A stretch of DNA of 64,000 nucleotides from the NCBI GenBank assembly GCA_025917655.1, contig CP084611.1, positions 2,542,001-2,606,000 on the forward strand. The letters are read 5' to 3'. Below are positions 1-12,098 of the stretch, in pieces (positions within the stretch are counted from its first letter, which is position 1; every line of letters begins with the position of its first letter). The DNA is from Chlorella sorokiniana. Taxonomy: Eukaryota > Chlorophyta > Trebouxiophyceae > Chlorellales > Chlorellaceae. The notes below the pieces were generated by a model, which did not search any database, was not told the DNA's origin, and saw only the letters and a list, made by a program, of their open reading frames with translations. Made by a program: the position numbers and the translations under genes.

Positions 1-775
1 CGATGATGACGATTACCAAGGGGGAGGAGGAGGAGGAGGAGGTGGACAGCCTGGAGGCAATCGTGGAGCGCATGCGGGACCTCGCCAAAAACCGGGGGAT
101 GCCAGCCGGCTGAACAAGGGGGACCGGGCTGCATCACGCGGCACGTTTCGGGACCTGCTGGCCATCATCGAGGTGTGCGCATGTGCATGTCTGGGGGCGA
201 GGGCCGTGACGCCTGCCGAACGCCCTTTTGGGTGTGCATGTTGACCGTTGGGGCTTCGAGGAGGCGCTGTGGCTGTTACATCACCCCCAAGCACTCGTCC
301 CCATTCCTGTCCTGAACTGTTGGCAGGGCACCTACATCCCGGAGCAGAAGGTCAAGCTGCGGCACGGCGACCAGCTGCTGGTGGAAGGGCTGCCCGACAA
401 CATCCGCCTCAACTACATACGGTGCGGCTTGCTGGCGGAGCCCTCGCAGCCCTCGCCATCGGCGCGCCCGGTGTTGGTGGGTGGCCAAGTGGTTGGTGTC
501 CACTGTGTGCATGCTCTGCACCCCCTTCCCCCCTTCCCTCCCGCACGCAGCGCCTACCTGGGCGAGGCCTTCCAGGCGCACCTGCAGTCCAACGAGCTGC
601 TGCACCAGGTGTTCCAGTTCCAGCCGGCGTACGAGCCTGAGGAGCGGCTGACCCCGCTGGAGAAGCGCATGTTCAAGTCCAAGAGCTCGGGGACGTGCGG
701 GACCGGACGGAGCTGCGGCGCAGGGAGCGCAGCCAGATGGCCAGCTACAAGCATGGCTCGCTGGCAGACGATTGA
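1..775 (+). CDS. Unrecognised protein, 3' part only
   Basis: Three exons are visible (about 1-172, 327-421, 551-775), ending at TGA 773-775. The 5' end lies outside the window. Phases fit: ...LLAIIE joins GTYIPEQKVKLRHGDQLL, then LPDNIRLNYIR joins AYLGEAFQAHLQSNELLHQ. Near the 5' edge the protein-like frame is acidic (EEEEEE, then VDSLEAIVERMRDLAKNRG). It appears to shift frame near 110, because the downstream frame reads RLNKGDRAASRGTFRDLL. A second probable frame slip lies near 690-700, since the basic tail DVRDRTELRRRERSQ reads in another frame from MFKSKSS. I recognise no family. The charged, helical composition suggests a soluble protein. Confidence is good that this is coding and low on identity. 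Confidence 0.55.
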
Positions 776-889
776 TGCGAGGCAGCCCCGTGGCAGGGCT
801 CGGGGCAACCTCCCCCGGTTTTTGGCGAGGTCCAGCCGCTCAGTTTCTGTGTTACATGCCAGGACGCAAGCTATGTCATGCACAGGACA

Positions 890-1501
890 TCACTCCCTCT
901 GCAGCTGCACCGCTGGCACAAGCTTGGCGGAGTCCTCTGCGCTCTTGGGCGCGTCTAGGAACACGGTGGCGCCCTGCACCCAGGCCACGCAGCAGCAGGT
1001 GGAGACAGGCTGGCACGAGAGGCACGCAACGTGGCGCTGCCCTGCGCACCGCACCTCGTCGTATGTGGAGGATGCAAAGAGGCCAACTAGCAGCGCCAGT
1101 ACAGCTAGTAAGGGGATAAAATAGGAGGAGAGCTGGCCCAGTGCCTCAAACTGCTCGCCCTGCGCGCGCAGTGGAGCGGGGGTGGTTTTCAGTCACTGGC
1201 GCACGCTGCTCTGTGTGCGCGTGGGCCTGCAGCATGGTAACCGCTCGCAACTTTACCTCCCACATGTCCTTCTCGACAGGCTGCCCCGCTGTGTCGGGGT
1301 CGACTCGCACCGCGCCCGAGGGCACCGCTGGCGGCTGCCGCTCGCCTGCGGTGGGCGCCTCCGCCTGCCGCCCCTTGCGAGCTGCTGTGGAGTAGCACAT
1401 TCTGTGCCGCATCATGATTGCGGTATGTCTTGGCACGGCCTGCGTCTGCAAACTTGCGCAGTGTTCGCAGGACCCCTCGCAGCAGCAGTTAAAGACGCCA
1501 T
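890..1501 (-). CDS. Small single-TM protein, probably plastid
   Basis: Three exons on the minus strand. The first ends at 1257, followed by a 97-nt intron. The second spans 1055-1159 and the third 890-973, with the stop at 890-892. The product runs VEKDMWE|GEQFEALGQLSS, then a hydrophobic stretch YFIPLLAVLALLVGLFA, then STYDE|GATVFLDAPKSAEDS. So it has one membrane segment with an acidic, aromatic pre-segment. The N-terminus is not settled. ATG at 1501 gives MASLTAAARG and needs a further short intron to stay in phase. ATG at 1415 gives MMRHRMCYSTAARKG directly. Both look like organelle-targeting leaders. I cannot name the family. It shares a 578-bp upstream region with ATG2. Confidence 0.55.
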
Positions 1502-2079
1502 CGTGCTTTTAACTTATGATAACCACCGCACAGCCAATTCGGCATCGCGGTAAGGGGTTCCGAGGTCTGTTCCTACGTCTATCATGCTGATGTGGCGTTC
1601 TTTCATCGTTAATGGCGGCAGTGGCTTGTTTCTCACAGCAGTGCACACATTGCGCGCAAACAAGCGAGCGCTTGAGTGCCTACTGGCCGCCAGAAGGCCA
1701 TTTTTCAGATCGTTTCCGCGGGCTGGGGTTTCGTCTGCGCTGTTGAGGTGAGCAACCATCCTCCTTGGCATATCTCTGGGATGTTATATGCAGCTGCACT
1801 TGGGAGGGAACACCTTTTAGGCAAAGCCACCCCAGTTTTGCTTGTTGGCACACGCTGGCTGCGCTCAATCGCTATATCGCACTTGGTATTGGTACTTACG
1901 TGGAACCGCTCCAATGCCCAAGCATAGGGCAGACCACAGGGTGCCCGCTAGCGCCTGCGCGGCGCCCTGGCAACCGGCCTGGTTTCCCATCCACTTATGC
2001 CCCACCATTTTGCCTGTCCACCTGTCCAGGTGTGCTTGATCCAGGCGTACTCGCAATGCTGCGCTAGCAGGACCTCGGC
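1502..2079. promoter_or_regulatory. Divergent intergenic region, TM protein / ATG2
   Basis: This 578-bp gap separates the start of the minus-strand TM-protein gene from the ATG2 start. It is less GC-rich than the flanking coding DNA and contains no convincing exon on either strand. By position it should hold both promoters. I see no clear TATA element or repeat in it. Confidence 0.4.
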
Positions 2080-4998
2080 ATGTGGCAGCAGGCGTCGGAC
2101 TGGGCGCTGCGCCGCCTGCTCAAGGCGCTGCTGAAGCGCCACCTCAAGGCGCTGCTTGCCACCGAGCTGGATGTGGAGCAGCTGCGCGTCAGCCTGGGCC
2201 GCGGCTCGCTGGAGCTGCGCGATGTCCTGCTCAGCCCTGAATGGCTGGCACAGCATGCGGTGCGCGGGGATGGGAGGGGGCCGGTGGCCCGAGCGACTGG
2301 GGGACCATGCGCGGGAGGCCGCCCAACTCTGCACGCACCGTGCTGCATAAAGCGTCCCTGCACCCCATTCCACACGCCGCAGCCCCGGGTGTGGAGGTGG
2401 TGAGCGGCTACGCGGGGCGCCTGGCCCTGGACCTGTCGCTGGCGGGGCTGAGCTGCGGGGTGGCGCTGGAGGACGTGATGCTCAGCCTGAGGCCCGCTCC
2501 GCCGCCGCCGCCACCGCCACCATCATGCACCAGCCCAGAGGGCGCGCCCGGGTTGGACCTGGGGCTGGGGATGGACCTTACGGCGGGCAGCGGGCGCCCG
2601 AGTTGGGCGCCGATGCCGAGGGGCCAGATGACGGCCTGCGGCTGGTGGCAGCGGGTGTGGAGGCTCTGGTGCAGCGCACGACCGTGACGCTCACGCGCCT
2701 TAGCGTGCGCCTGGAGGGCTGGGCGCCTGGATCAGCCGCCTGCCTGTCTTGTGCAGAGGTGGTGTATGGGGCGGCGGCAGCGGGACCCCGGCAGGGCAGG
2801 CCGGCGAGGAGCACCAGCAGCCGGATGCGGGTGGTGAGGAGGTGGCGACCACCGCCCGCCACGTTTCCTTTGCGGGCCTGTGCCTGTCGGTTGGTGAGGA
2901 GGTTCTGCTGGCTCCCTCGCCGGCACGCTGGATGTGGTGCTGGCCTGGCCGCTGGCACAGGCGTCAGGGCGGCAGCCGCGCATCACAGTGGCGGCGGCGC
3001 TGCAGGGCGCGCAGGTGCAGGCAACGCCGCGCTCCCTGGCCGCCCTGCTTGACCTGGCCCGCAGCTTGCCGCTGGGTGCCCACCAAGGCAGGCAGCAGCA
3101 GGAGCAGCAGGGGCCAGCGACCGTGCTGGATCCCGGTGAGGTGCGGGCTATTCTGTCTTCGCAGCAGCGGCCGGCTCGGCAGCAGCGGCCCCACCCGGCT
3201 CCTCCTCGCTGCTGGAGGAGCTGATGCTGCCGGGGGCGAGCGGCTGGTGCAGGAGGCGCTGGCGGGAGGGGGTTCAAGCCTGACGGGGCAGGTGCGCGGG
3301 GGGGAGGTGCGCAGCTTGCATCCCCTGCCCTGCCTGCATGCGGGCTGGGGCCCCAACCCTGCAGCAGCGAGGTCGCCTGCTGCCAGGGCAGGCATGTGTG
3401 GCACGTGGACGCACGCTGCCGCCCTGCACTGTACGTGAGCCCCCCTTCCTTCCAAACACCACACACACACGGCAAACACCCACCCCCACGCAGGAGGAGG
3501 TGGACGAGTTCTTCGACGCCCGCTCCCTGCTGGGCTCCTCCAGCAAGCCTTCTCCTCGGCCATGGCAGCCAGCCTGGCCCCGGACGCAGGCGAGCCAGGC
3601 TGCGCCAGCGCCCACCAGGGGCTGGCCGCCTCCCGCGCTCTGGCCATGCACGACTTGGCGGCCAGCGTGCGCCAGGTGGGCACCACGCGCCGACAGCACG
3701 CGCGTGACCCTCGCCCGCCCACCGCAGGGCGCGGGAGGGCCTGGCAGCGGGGCGCTGCCAGCATGCGGCTGGCTCATGCCTTGGCTGCTCGCTTTCCAAT
3801 CGCGCTGCAGGATGGCGGCGCCAGCGGCAGGCGGTGGAGCGTGTCGCTCTCCTGCCCCTCCCTCTCCCTCTCCCTGCTGTACCCCCAGCAGCAGGGCGCC
3901 GCCCCGTCCCCTGCCTATGCTCCCCGCCTGGCGGCCGAGGCGCTGCGCCTTGCGGCCTGGCTGGAGGCTGAGGTGAGGCAGCGCGTGACAGGTGTGCCTT
4001 TGCGAGCCACAAGCCAGGCCCACAAGCACTCTTGCAGCTGGCCTCCAGCGCTCTCCCTGCCCTGCCCCGCAGTCACCTGCCAACGGCGGTCGCGCCAGCC
4101 TGAGCCTGGGGGTGGGGGTGGGGGAGGTGGAGGTGGCCGAGCACCTGCCCTTCCCCTCCCCCTCGCCCGCAAGCTCAGCCACGGCGGCCGCCGCCGCCGC
4201 CTGGGTTCCTGCCGAGGAGATGGCCCGGGTGCCTGCGCTGCTGCCAGGCGTGGCAGGCATGCGGTGGGAGCTGCCCACCTTTGCAGGTGAGGCGCCCGGC
4301 CCTCGGGCGGGAGGGGCATGCTGCCGGGCAACATCAGCACGGCCCCGGCCGCCCATCCGCCTTGAAGTGCCCCTGCCCTGCCCCTCACCTCCCTGCGAGC
4401 GCTGCAGGCGACTACCCTGTACCAGACGACTCGTGTGGGGAGGGGGTGGGTGGCACGCTGGCCCAGCTGGCCGGCCTCAGCGCCGCCACGGCCTACCTGT
4501 CTGCAGCGGCAACCCTGGTGCGCGCTGTGCTGGGGCTGCAGCGACGCCGGCATGCGCCGACTCCTGCAGCGTGGCACAGCTGCATGCATGCGTGTCTCCT
4601 ATGCTGTCACCCCCCACCCACCCACTCACACGCACATGCATGCTTGCTGCAGGACCACAGCATGCTGCTGGAGACGGCGGCGGGGCAGGACGCCGCGGCA
4701 CTGCCACGCGTGCAAATAGTGCCCGTGCTGCGCTGCGGCGGCGAGGCAGGCGCTGCCCTGGCAGCGCACGGCTCCCTTGCAGCGGTGCAGCGGCGGCGGC
4801 GCCTCGACCTGGACGTCTTGCTGCAGCCGGTCAGCATCTGGTGCACCCTGCCGCTGCTGGAGCGACTGCAGTCGCTGGCGGCCGCCGTGGCGGAGCTGGC
4901 AGAGCAGGGCCCTGCCACGCTGGCTGCTGACCATCGGGCCGGCAGCGGCACCAGCCAGCGGGCGGCGGTGGCAGCAGCCATTGATGCGGTCATGCGCG

Positions 4999-5032
<34 letters not shown>

Positions 5033-8000
5033 AGGCGGGCAGCCAGCCGAGCCCGTCCCGCTGCGTGTCAGTGTCTACCTGCCTGGCGCCTGCATCCTGG
5101 CTTCTGTGCCAGGCTCGGGGGCGGCAGCGGCGGACACCCCCAAGTACTTCGCGCTGTGTGCGATGAGCAGCAGCAACTCGTTGCTGTGCAGCCTGGCGCC
5201 CGCCTGGGCAGCCAGCAGGCCCAGGTGTGCACCCATGCTTGCCGCCCAGCAGCCCAGCAGCCACGCCGGCTTGGCAGGGCCTGGTGGCCCCACCGGGGGA
5301 CATGAGCCATCGCAACCAACCGCCCTGCCCCCCTCCCCTCTTTCCCCACAGGTGCTGGTCCAGGGGCTGAAGGAGGCGGGGGTGGAGCCCAGCCTGGAGC
5401 TGCGCCGCGGCGGCGGCGACAGCGGCGGCACCGGGGCGCCCGAGCCTGGGCCTGCGCTGTGCGGCTGGCCTCGCTGGCTGTGCATGCGCTGGCGGAGGAG
5501 GGCGTGATTGAGGCGCAGCCAGGGGATTCGGTGCTGGGTGCTGTGCTGGCGCTGGCACGCGTGGCCACCATGGAAGGCAGGCCGCCGCCTGTGCACCTCT
5601 GCAACTGCGCTGCTGCATGAGCCACAGTCTGCGTGCACTTGCGGGTTGCGCCGACCGACCGCACCCTGCTGCATCCCCGGTGCAGGGAGGGGGCGGCAGG
5701 GCAGCTCTGCCTGAGCATTGATGCTACGTGGTGCCAGCTGGCCTCTCGCTGCCCCCGCTGCTGGATGAGCTGTGGGCGGCTGCTGAAGCGGGTGGGCCTG
5801 CCAGCGCAGCTTGCCCATGCATGCGCGCAAGCTGCCTGCCTGGCAGGGAGGCTGGGCCTGGCCTGCCGCCCCAGGCAACCCCTGCCCCCCTGGTGCTGCG
5901 CTGGCTGCAGGCACCCAGCCCGGCACGTGCGCCCCGCTGCAGCGCCTTGCTGGGGGCCCCCTTGCTGGTGTCTGTGCGGGGCACGTGCCACTGGCGGCCA
6001 CCCTGGGACGCGGCACGCTGGCTGCCGCCTCCGCGCTGGCAGACGGCGTGCTGCGGCTGTCGGCGGCGCCGCCACCAGCGGGGGAGCCACCCAGGCGGCG
6101 CTGGAGCTCGAGTGTGAGGTGCGGTGCGAGGTGGCGGCGGCAGTGGGGGCGCCGTTCTGCGTGGTGGCACGCGCAGTGAGTGCCAGAGCCTGCGCTAACG
6201 TGGACGGCGTGGCGGGCAGCAGCGCGCTGGCGCTGAGCGTGGGTGGGGTGGAGCTCACTCGGCGCGAGGGGCTGGGGGCCGCCTGCGAGGGCGAGCGCAG
6301 CCGCGTGCTGGCGCACAGCAGCGGGCAGCAGCAGGCGGACGGGCAGCGCAGGCCGGCGGCCCAGCTTTTGGTCCTGCTGCGGTGAGTGGCGCCTGGCGCG
6401 GGTTGGCCGGCCAGGCAGTGGGCTGCTGGGCATGGCGGCGCAACCACCGCACCGCGACCAAGCATGGTGCCCCCGCTTCATGCCTGGCCTGCAGGCCCAC
6501 CGGCGACCCTTGCCAGCTGTGCAGCAACGGGCGGTACGTGCTGCCATGCCGGGGGCGCGTCAACGTGGGCGCCGCAGGTGGGGCGGAGCGCCGCGCGCCA
6601 GCCTGGCTCATGAGCCGTGGCAGGGGCAGCCGCGCTGTGGTCGCGCTCTGCTTGCTGCTTGGGCAGGCAGGGTGCGGGCCTGCCTTGACGCCCCTTGCGC
6701 TCGCTCTTGCCCTGGCCCGCCCCCTGCGCAGGGCTGACCCTGCTGCTGGACGATGCGGGGCGCCTGCCCTGGCTGCAAGATGTGCAGGCACCCGCCGTGG
6801 CTGGGGGCTCCGCCCCTGGTTGCCCGCCTGGGGCAGCGGGCAGCTCCCTGCCGCCGCCCCCCCTCTGCCTGGACTGGGCGGTCAGCCTGCTGGGCAGTGC
6901 AGTGCGGTACGAGCCGCGGGACAGCAGCATGGTGGCGGCTCTGCTCACCATAAGCAGCCTGGCCTGGGCGGCGGGCCCGGGGCAGCCACAGAGCAGCGTG
7001 CAGGCAAAACGCCTCTCCCTGCACCTGGCGGCAGCCCGTCAGCCCGAGGCACCCGGTGACGCTCGTGGCGGCGGCCCTGCGCGGGTGCCCTGCAGCGTGC
7101 CCCCTCAGCCCGAGGTAGCGGGCTTTCATCAGGTGGCGGCCGAGGCTGGGCTCACCCTGCGCATGCCCTGGCCCCGGCCGCCGCAGCAGGAGGGGGTGAC
7201 GGCAGCCGCCGTGAGAGAGGTGGCGCTGAGCAGCTCGGCGCTGAGCCTGTCGCTCTCCCGCCACACGCTCAGCCTGCTGCGCCGCCTCTTGGACCAGCTG
7301 GCAGCGCAGCGGGGAAACAGCAGCGAGGGGCCCCCACCACACGGCAGCAGCAGCGAGGGGGCCTCACCGCGCGGCAGCATCGGCGGGGAAGGAGTGCCCA
7401 GTAGGCGTGGGGTCGGGGGCGGCGTGGACGTCATGCGCGACGTGGTGCAGGCGGCCCACGCAGCGCCCCCCCGCCCCCAGGAGCGCCCGGCCGAGGCGTC
7501 AGTCTTCCTGGACGGTGGGCGGCCTGCCTGCCTGCCGTGGTCGCTGGGGTGCCTGCTGCCACCCGCTCCCTGCCCGTCTGCATCCCTTCAGCCGGTGGTA
7601 GCGAGCCGCCGCTGCTGGGGGGACCGCCCCCTTTCTGCCCCCGCGCAGCTCTGGTGCACCCTCGCATGCCCCCTGCAGGTGGGTGGTACGACGCAGAGGG
7701 CGCACCCAGCAGCGGCTCCTTTGCCATGTCGCCCGCGGGCAGTCCGCCCGCCGTGGTGGGGCGGGACTGGCTGCAGGGCTTTGCGGAGGGCAGGTGCGCC
7801 CGACAGCCTAGCCGCCGGGCCGTCTAAGGCGCTTACCTCAAGCCGGACGCCATCAGCTTCCTTCCTTCTTTCCCCCTGCCGCCACGCGCCTTCCAGCCTG
7901 ACTGGCGCGCCGCCAGCTTGACTCGCCCCCTGCAGGCAGGAGCGCGGGAGGAGCAGGGCGTGTGGTACGGCGGCGGCAGCCCGCCCGACTGATGGAGGGG

Positions 8001-10274
8001 TACGTGGCGGTGGCGGCGCCCAGCGAGGGCGAGACGGCGGCGTGGTGAGCTAGTGCGTGTGGGTGGGGGCGCGGCTGGGGATGCTTGCAGCACGTTGATG
8101 CTGCACAGGCAGCGTGCGTGAGGCAGACGATGCGCGTGGTGGATTGACAGGTTTTGATGGCGCCCTGTCCCCCTCTGCAGCTTTGGCTCCCCGGACTTTG
8201 ACTGCCTGCTGCTGCCTCCCAAACACCCGCAGCCAGACAAGTGGGGCAGTGCCGCCGCTGCCCAGCTGCTTTGGTGCATGCCGGGCGCTGTCTGCGCTGC
8301 CCCTGCCTTGTGTGCTGAGCCCTCCTCCGTGTTGGCGCCACCTTGCTGCCGACCCGCAGGCGCGTGAGCGTGCGGTTTGCCGCCATCACCCTCACCCTGG
8401 CCGACACCTTTGCCACGGTGCTGCTGCCTGAGGAGGACGAGGCGGGGTGGGAGGAGGGGCAGGCGGGCGAGGCGGCGCTGGCCGGCAGCCGCAGCGGCAG
8501 CTCCGGGGGAGCGGGGCTGGCGAGTGGCGGCGCGGCCGAGGAGGAGCTGGTGGCGCTGAGCGCCCAGGTGCAGGCGCGGCTGGAAGGCGTCACGCTTCAG
8601 CTGGACACGTGGGCCGACCAGGGCCGTCAGCAGCGGCAGCAGGACCCCCAGCAGGCGCAGCAGGCCCAGCAGGCGCAGCAGCCCGGCGCAGCGGCCCCGG
8701 CCTGCGCCTTGCCCTCGCGGTGCGGGGCCTGGAGGTGCGGGACAGCTTCCAGGCGCGCCAGGGGGCCAGCGGCTTGGACGCAGCGGGAGCGGCCCCCGCC
8801 GCCGGCTGGGCTGGGCTGCGCCGCATGCTGGGCTACCACGCGTCGGTGCGGCGTGTGCGGGCCCCTCTGCATGCGTGGTGCAGGTGGTGGTGGAGGGGGT
8901 GCAGGCGGAGCCGGGAGCAGGCAAGCGGGGGTGGGCTGTGGGCATGGAAGCAAGGCGGCCGTGGGGTGCTGCCCAGCGGTGGGCACGGCGGCGAGCGTGC
9001 TTAAGCGAGTTGGCCGGCCGGGTACGCCGCCGCTGCTGAGTGGGTGCCCCCCCAGATGTGGAGTATCGCGTCCGTGTGCAGCTGCTGCCGCTGCTGCTGC
9101 ACCTAGACCAGGCTGCCCTGGCCTTCCTCCAGCACCTGCTGGCGCCCCCCCCCAGCCCGCGCCCGATGCCGCCGATGCTTGCGGCGTGCCGGGGGCGTGT
9201 GAGGCGGCGCCCTGCCCGCCAGGTGGCAGCCAGCCCTTCTTCCAGCGCTGCGAGGTGCTGCCCTTCACCCTCACCATCCACTACCGCCCCCACCGAGTCG
9301 ACCTGGCGGCGCTTAGCGGGTGGGCGGGGCTGGGGGAGGGCGGGGCCCAGTGCAAGAGGCGTCGGCCGCATGGGTCAACCCTCAATCCTGGGCAGGCGCG
9401 CCCTGCTGCTGCCTGCCATGCAACATGCGACTGACCCCTCTCACCTCACCTCACCCCCCCTTGCAGCGGCCAGCTGGGCGAGGTGCTCAACCTGGTGCCC
9501 TGGGGCGGGGTCAGCCTCAGCTTCAGGCACCTGCGCCTGTCGGGCATGCAGGGGCTGGCGGGGCTGGGTGAGAAGCGCCGCCGCACGCTGCCGCACGTGA
9601 CGCCCACAAGGCTCAGACTGCACCGCCGTGCAAAGATTGTGCAGGCTGCAGATTGCGCCCCCTCCCCCTTCCGTGGCAGGCACCGCATTGGCGTCGGCCT
9701 ACGTCGAGGACATTGCGCGGCACCAGGCCCACCGCTTTGTCGGGGCATCGCGCCCATCAAGTCCATCTGTCGCGTGTCGGCGGCCGCAGCCCAGCTGGTG
9801 GCCATACCCGGCAGCAGCTGTACCAGCGCAGCAGCGGAGGTGGGCCCCGCGCATTGCATGCTGCCAGCCCAGCTGCCGCGCCACTGCCTGCACGCCCGCA
9901 GAAGCTGGCCGCCCCGTCTGGCCCCCGCAGACTCTGCCGGCGCCCTGGCCCTCACCGCCCTGGCCGACCAAGACTTCCGGCGGCAGATGCAGCGAGGGCT
10001 GGCGGGGCTGGTGCGGGCGGTGGCGCTGGAGGCGCTCAACCTGGGTGCCAGCCTGGCGGCGGGGGCTGAGGTGGCGCTGGCGGGGCAGGCCAGCGCCTCC
10101 CACACCGCCAGCACCACGCACGCGCTGCGCCAGGCGGGCGCCCAGCTGCGCTCCTCCGCCGGCGGGCCGCGATCGGCGGCATCCGCTGCCGCCACCGCCG
10201 TGCGCACCGCGCTGCTGGGGGTGCGCAACACCTTGGACCGGGAGCACACGCTGGAGCGCAGGCTCAACTCTTGA
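2080..10274 (+). CDS. ATG2: Autophagy-related protein 2 (ATG2)
   Basis: Rod-shaped lipid-transfer protein that in other eukaryotes bridges ER and phagophore. The start at 2080 gives MWQQASDWALRRLLKALLKR followed by LDVEQLRVSLGRGSLELRDV, the N-terminal chorein (VPS13/ATG2) domain. A second N-terminal exon near 2395 reads VSGYAGRLALDLSLAGLS. The ATG2-specific core is clear near 9235-9545: FFQRCEVLPFTLTIHYRPHR, then VDLAAL and LNLVPWGGVSLSF. The C-terminal region follows near 9690-10274, with PIKSICRVSAAAAQLVAIP, and ends in SLAAGAEVALAGQ...RRLNS before TGA 10272-10274. Many short introns interrupt it. A Gln run of nine sits at 5001-5027. One base appears lost near 9807-9812, where GRQLYQRSSGG changes frame. 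Long minus-strand ORFs across this gene are GC shadows. The family call is firm; internal exons are approximate. Confidence 0.88.
5001..5027 (+). repeat. (CAG)9 microsatellite in the ATG2 coding region
   Basis: Nine perfect CAG units encode a Gln tract (MREQQQ...QKQGG) in a linker of ATG2. It is likely length-variable between strains. Confidence 0.9.
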
Positions 10275-10675
10275 TGCCCTGGCGGCGAGGGAGCCATCCC
10301 ACCCGCCTCCCGTCAGCAGCATCTAAGCGAGAATGTCAAGATCAGCAGCAGCCAGCACACGGGCCAGTTGCGTGCACGCTGCAATCCAGGCAAGCACACT
10401 TGCGGAGCATCTGGCCCCCAGCTCGGCTGCTGACGACAGCAGCACACAGCATGGCAGGCACCTCCACGCCGCGCCCCCTCCCCCGGCCCCCCTGCCAGAA
10501 CCATCGGGCAGCCCTACACCGGGTTAGACGCACTTGTTGGCTTGTACCCATCACATTGCTGGCCGTACTGTGGCAGCTTGAACAACGGATGGTGTTGCAG
10601 GATTGGCTGAGAAGGGCTGATGGTGAGGTGGGGCGAGGGAGAGTGCAGCAGTGTGGAGCAGTGTCAAGGCGTGAG
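10275..10675. other. Convergent 3' region between ATG2 and the DprA-like gene
   Basis: This 400-bp stretch lies between two stop codons facing each other. It should contain both 3' UTRs. No coding exon, hairpin or clear terminator motif was seen. Confidence 0.4.
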
Positions 10676-11876
10676 TCAGTCGAGGAAGAAGAGGCAGCAC
10701 GGTTTCGACTCTGCGCGCGCCTGCTGGCACGTCTCCAGCAGCAGGCTGGAGTCGTGGAAGGCAAAGACGATGAGCTGCTGCACGCGGCCGATGATGTCGG
10801 TGTTGCAGATGCGGCTGGCCTCCAGCAGCGACAGCTCGTCGTTCTGGGGCATGGAGATCACGTTCTGCACCTGCTGCAGCAGCTCCTGGCTCTCCGCCGG
10901 CTGCTTGTCCATGCTCTGAGGCAGCACCACCGTCAGCAGCTCGGGCTTCTCAGCGCGCAGCGCCCCGAATCACCGCCGCGTTGGTGCCTGTGGCCCCGAG
11001 GTGAAGACGTGGTTGCCCTGCGGGCGAGGGGTGCGCAGCGCCCAGCCCCTTCGCAGTGCAGGGGCTCACAGGCAGCAGCAGGCAAGCTGGGCCACACTGG
11101 CAGCCCTCCCGCCGAAGGAGCGACCGCTCCCAGACACCGTTCTTCGGGTTCCCCGCCTGCCCGCCCCCTGCCCCCTCCCCCGAATCATTGGTGGTTGTCT
11201 CACCGTGAGCAGCATGGCGTATGACAGCACCTCGATCAGCTGCTGGTGCATGAAGCCCATGTTGCGGGTGCCAAAGAAGCCCACGTTGCGCGGCTGCTGG
11301 TTCTGGATGGCCAGGAACTCCTGCGCCACGACAAGCTGGGTGGTGACCGCAGCAATGCTGAACAGAACGCACGCGTGGAGCCCCACGCCCAGCCACGGCA
11401 CCGTGCAGTTCACTGCCCTACAAGCGACGCAGCGCCACCCACCGCGAGGTAGTCTGTCTTGGCGCCAGTATCTCCATCAACTGACGATTGATGTAGTCTG
11501 GGTCGGCGACGCCTGCCACTGCTGATTGCCCCTGCAACAGCACAAAGGGCAGTTTGACAAACTTGCCAGCCTCCGCCGCCCGGTTGCGCCGCCGCCCGGC
11601 ACGGCAAGGGCAGACCCGCCGCTGAGGGCGATGCCACCTGAGCATCACAATTACCAATGAGCTGTTACACGCATTTTTGCGCCCTGCCAGCACCTGGTTT
11701 GGGAGCTGCACCTCTGCCGATATCAGTTTGCCGAGCTGCTGCCGCGGACCGCCATCTGCCCCTTTGTGATATTGACATAGTGGCCGATTGCGCTGCGTAA
11801 GCTGCCGCGGCGCCCGGGCCCTCGATGGCGGCAGGGTATGCTGCAAGACGGTCGTTTGTAAGTGTTGGGCTTGCAT
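10676..11876 (-). CDS. Plastid DprA-like Rossmann-fold protein
   Basis: Resembles cyanobacterial and plant proteins often named DNA recombination-mediator protein A (DprA/LOG-type nucleotide-binding fold); biochemical role unknown. ATG at 11876 opens a transit-like leader (MQAQHLQTTVLQHTLPPSRA). The next exon reads DPDYINRQLMEILAPR. Then comes QEFLAIQNQQPRNVGFFGTR, NMGFMHQQLIEVLSYAMLLT and the nucleotide-binding motif, here FTSGATGTNAAVIRG once two small deletions (near 10957-10963 and 10994-10997) are allowed for. The C-terminus reads VLPQSMDKQPAESQELL, NTDIIGRVQQLIVFAFHDS and CCLFFLD. The two deletions total three bases, so the downstream frame is restored. It is in tandem with VPS15, but no functional link is implied. 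The family is confident; function is not. Confidence 0.8.
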
Positions 11877-12098
11877 GATTGCAACACTGGGCATCAATTC
11901 CGGTGATGGAGGTCAGTGTTGGCCTCACAGAGCCCGACCAAGTACATAGCAGAGGCGGCAGGTACAAGCCGCCATCCGCTTGCTGCATCCTGCTGAATGA
12001 GGGCAGGCCAAAGCAGCGTGAGTTGGTTACAGGATATATCAAAACTGTGAGGAAGCGTACGAGTAGTGTACATGCTGGTGCCAGTTGGTGTGAGCAGG

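Noticed and set aside
18-60. Poly-Gly reading of the first bases
   Set aside because: The neighbouring frame gives an acidic run followed by VDSLEAIVERMRDL, which is far more protein-like.
5075-6547. Long minus-strand open frame (490 codons) inside ATG2
   Set aside because: Arg/Pro/Gly/Ala-rich, no family pattern, antisense to real ATG2 exons; an effect of high GC.
7833-9371. Long minus-strand open frame (512 codons) inside ATG2
   Set aside because: Same shadow effect; the plus strand carries conserved ATG2 motifs.
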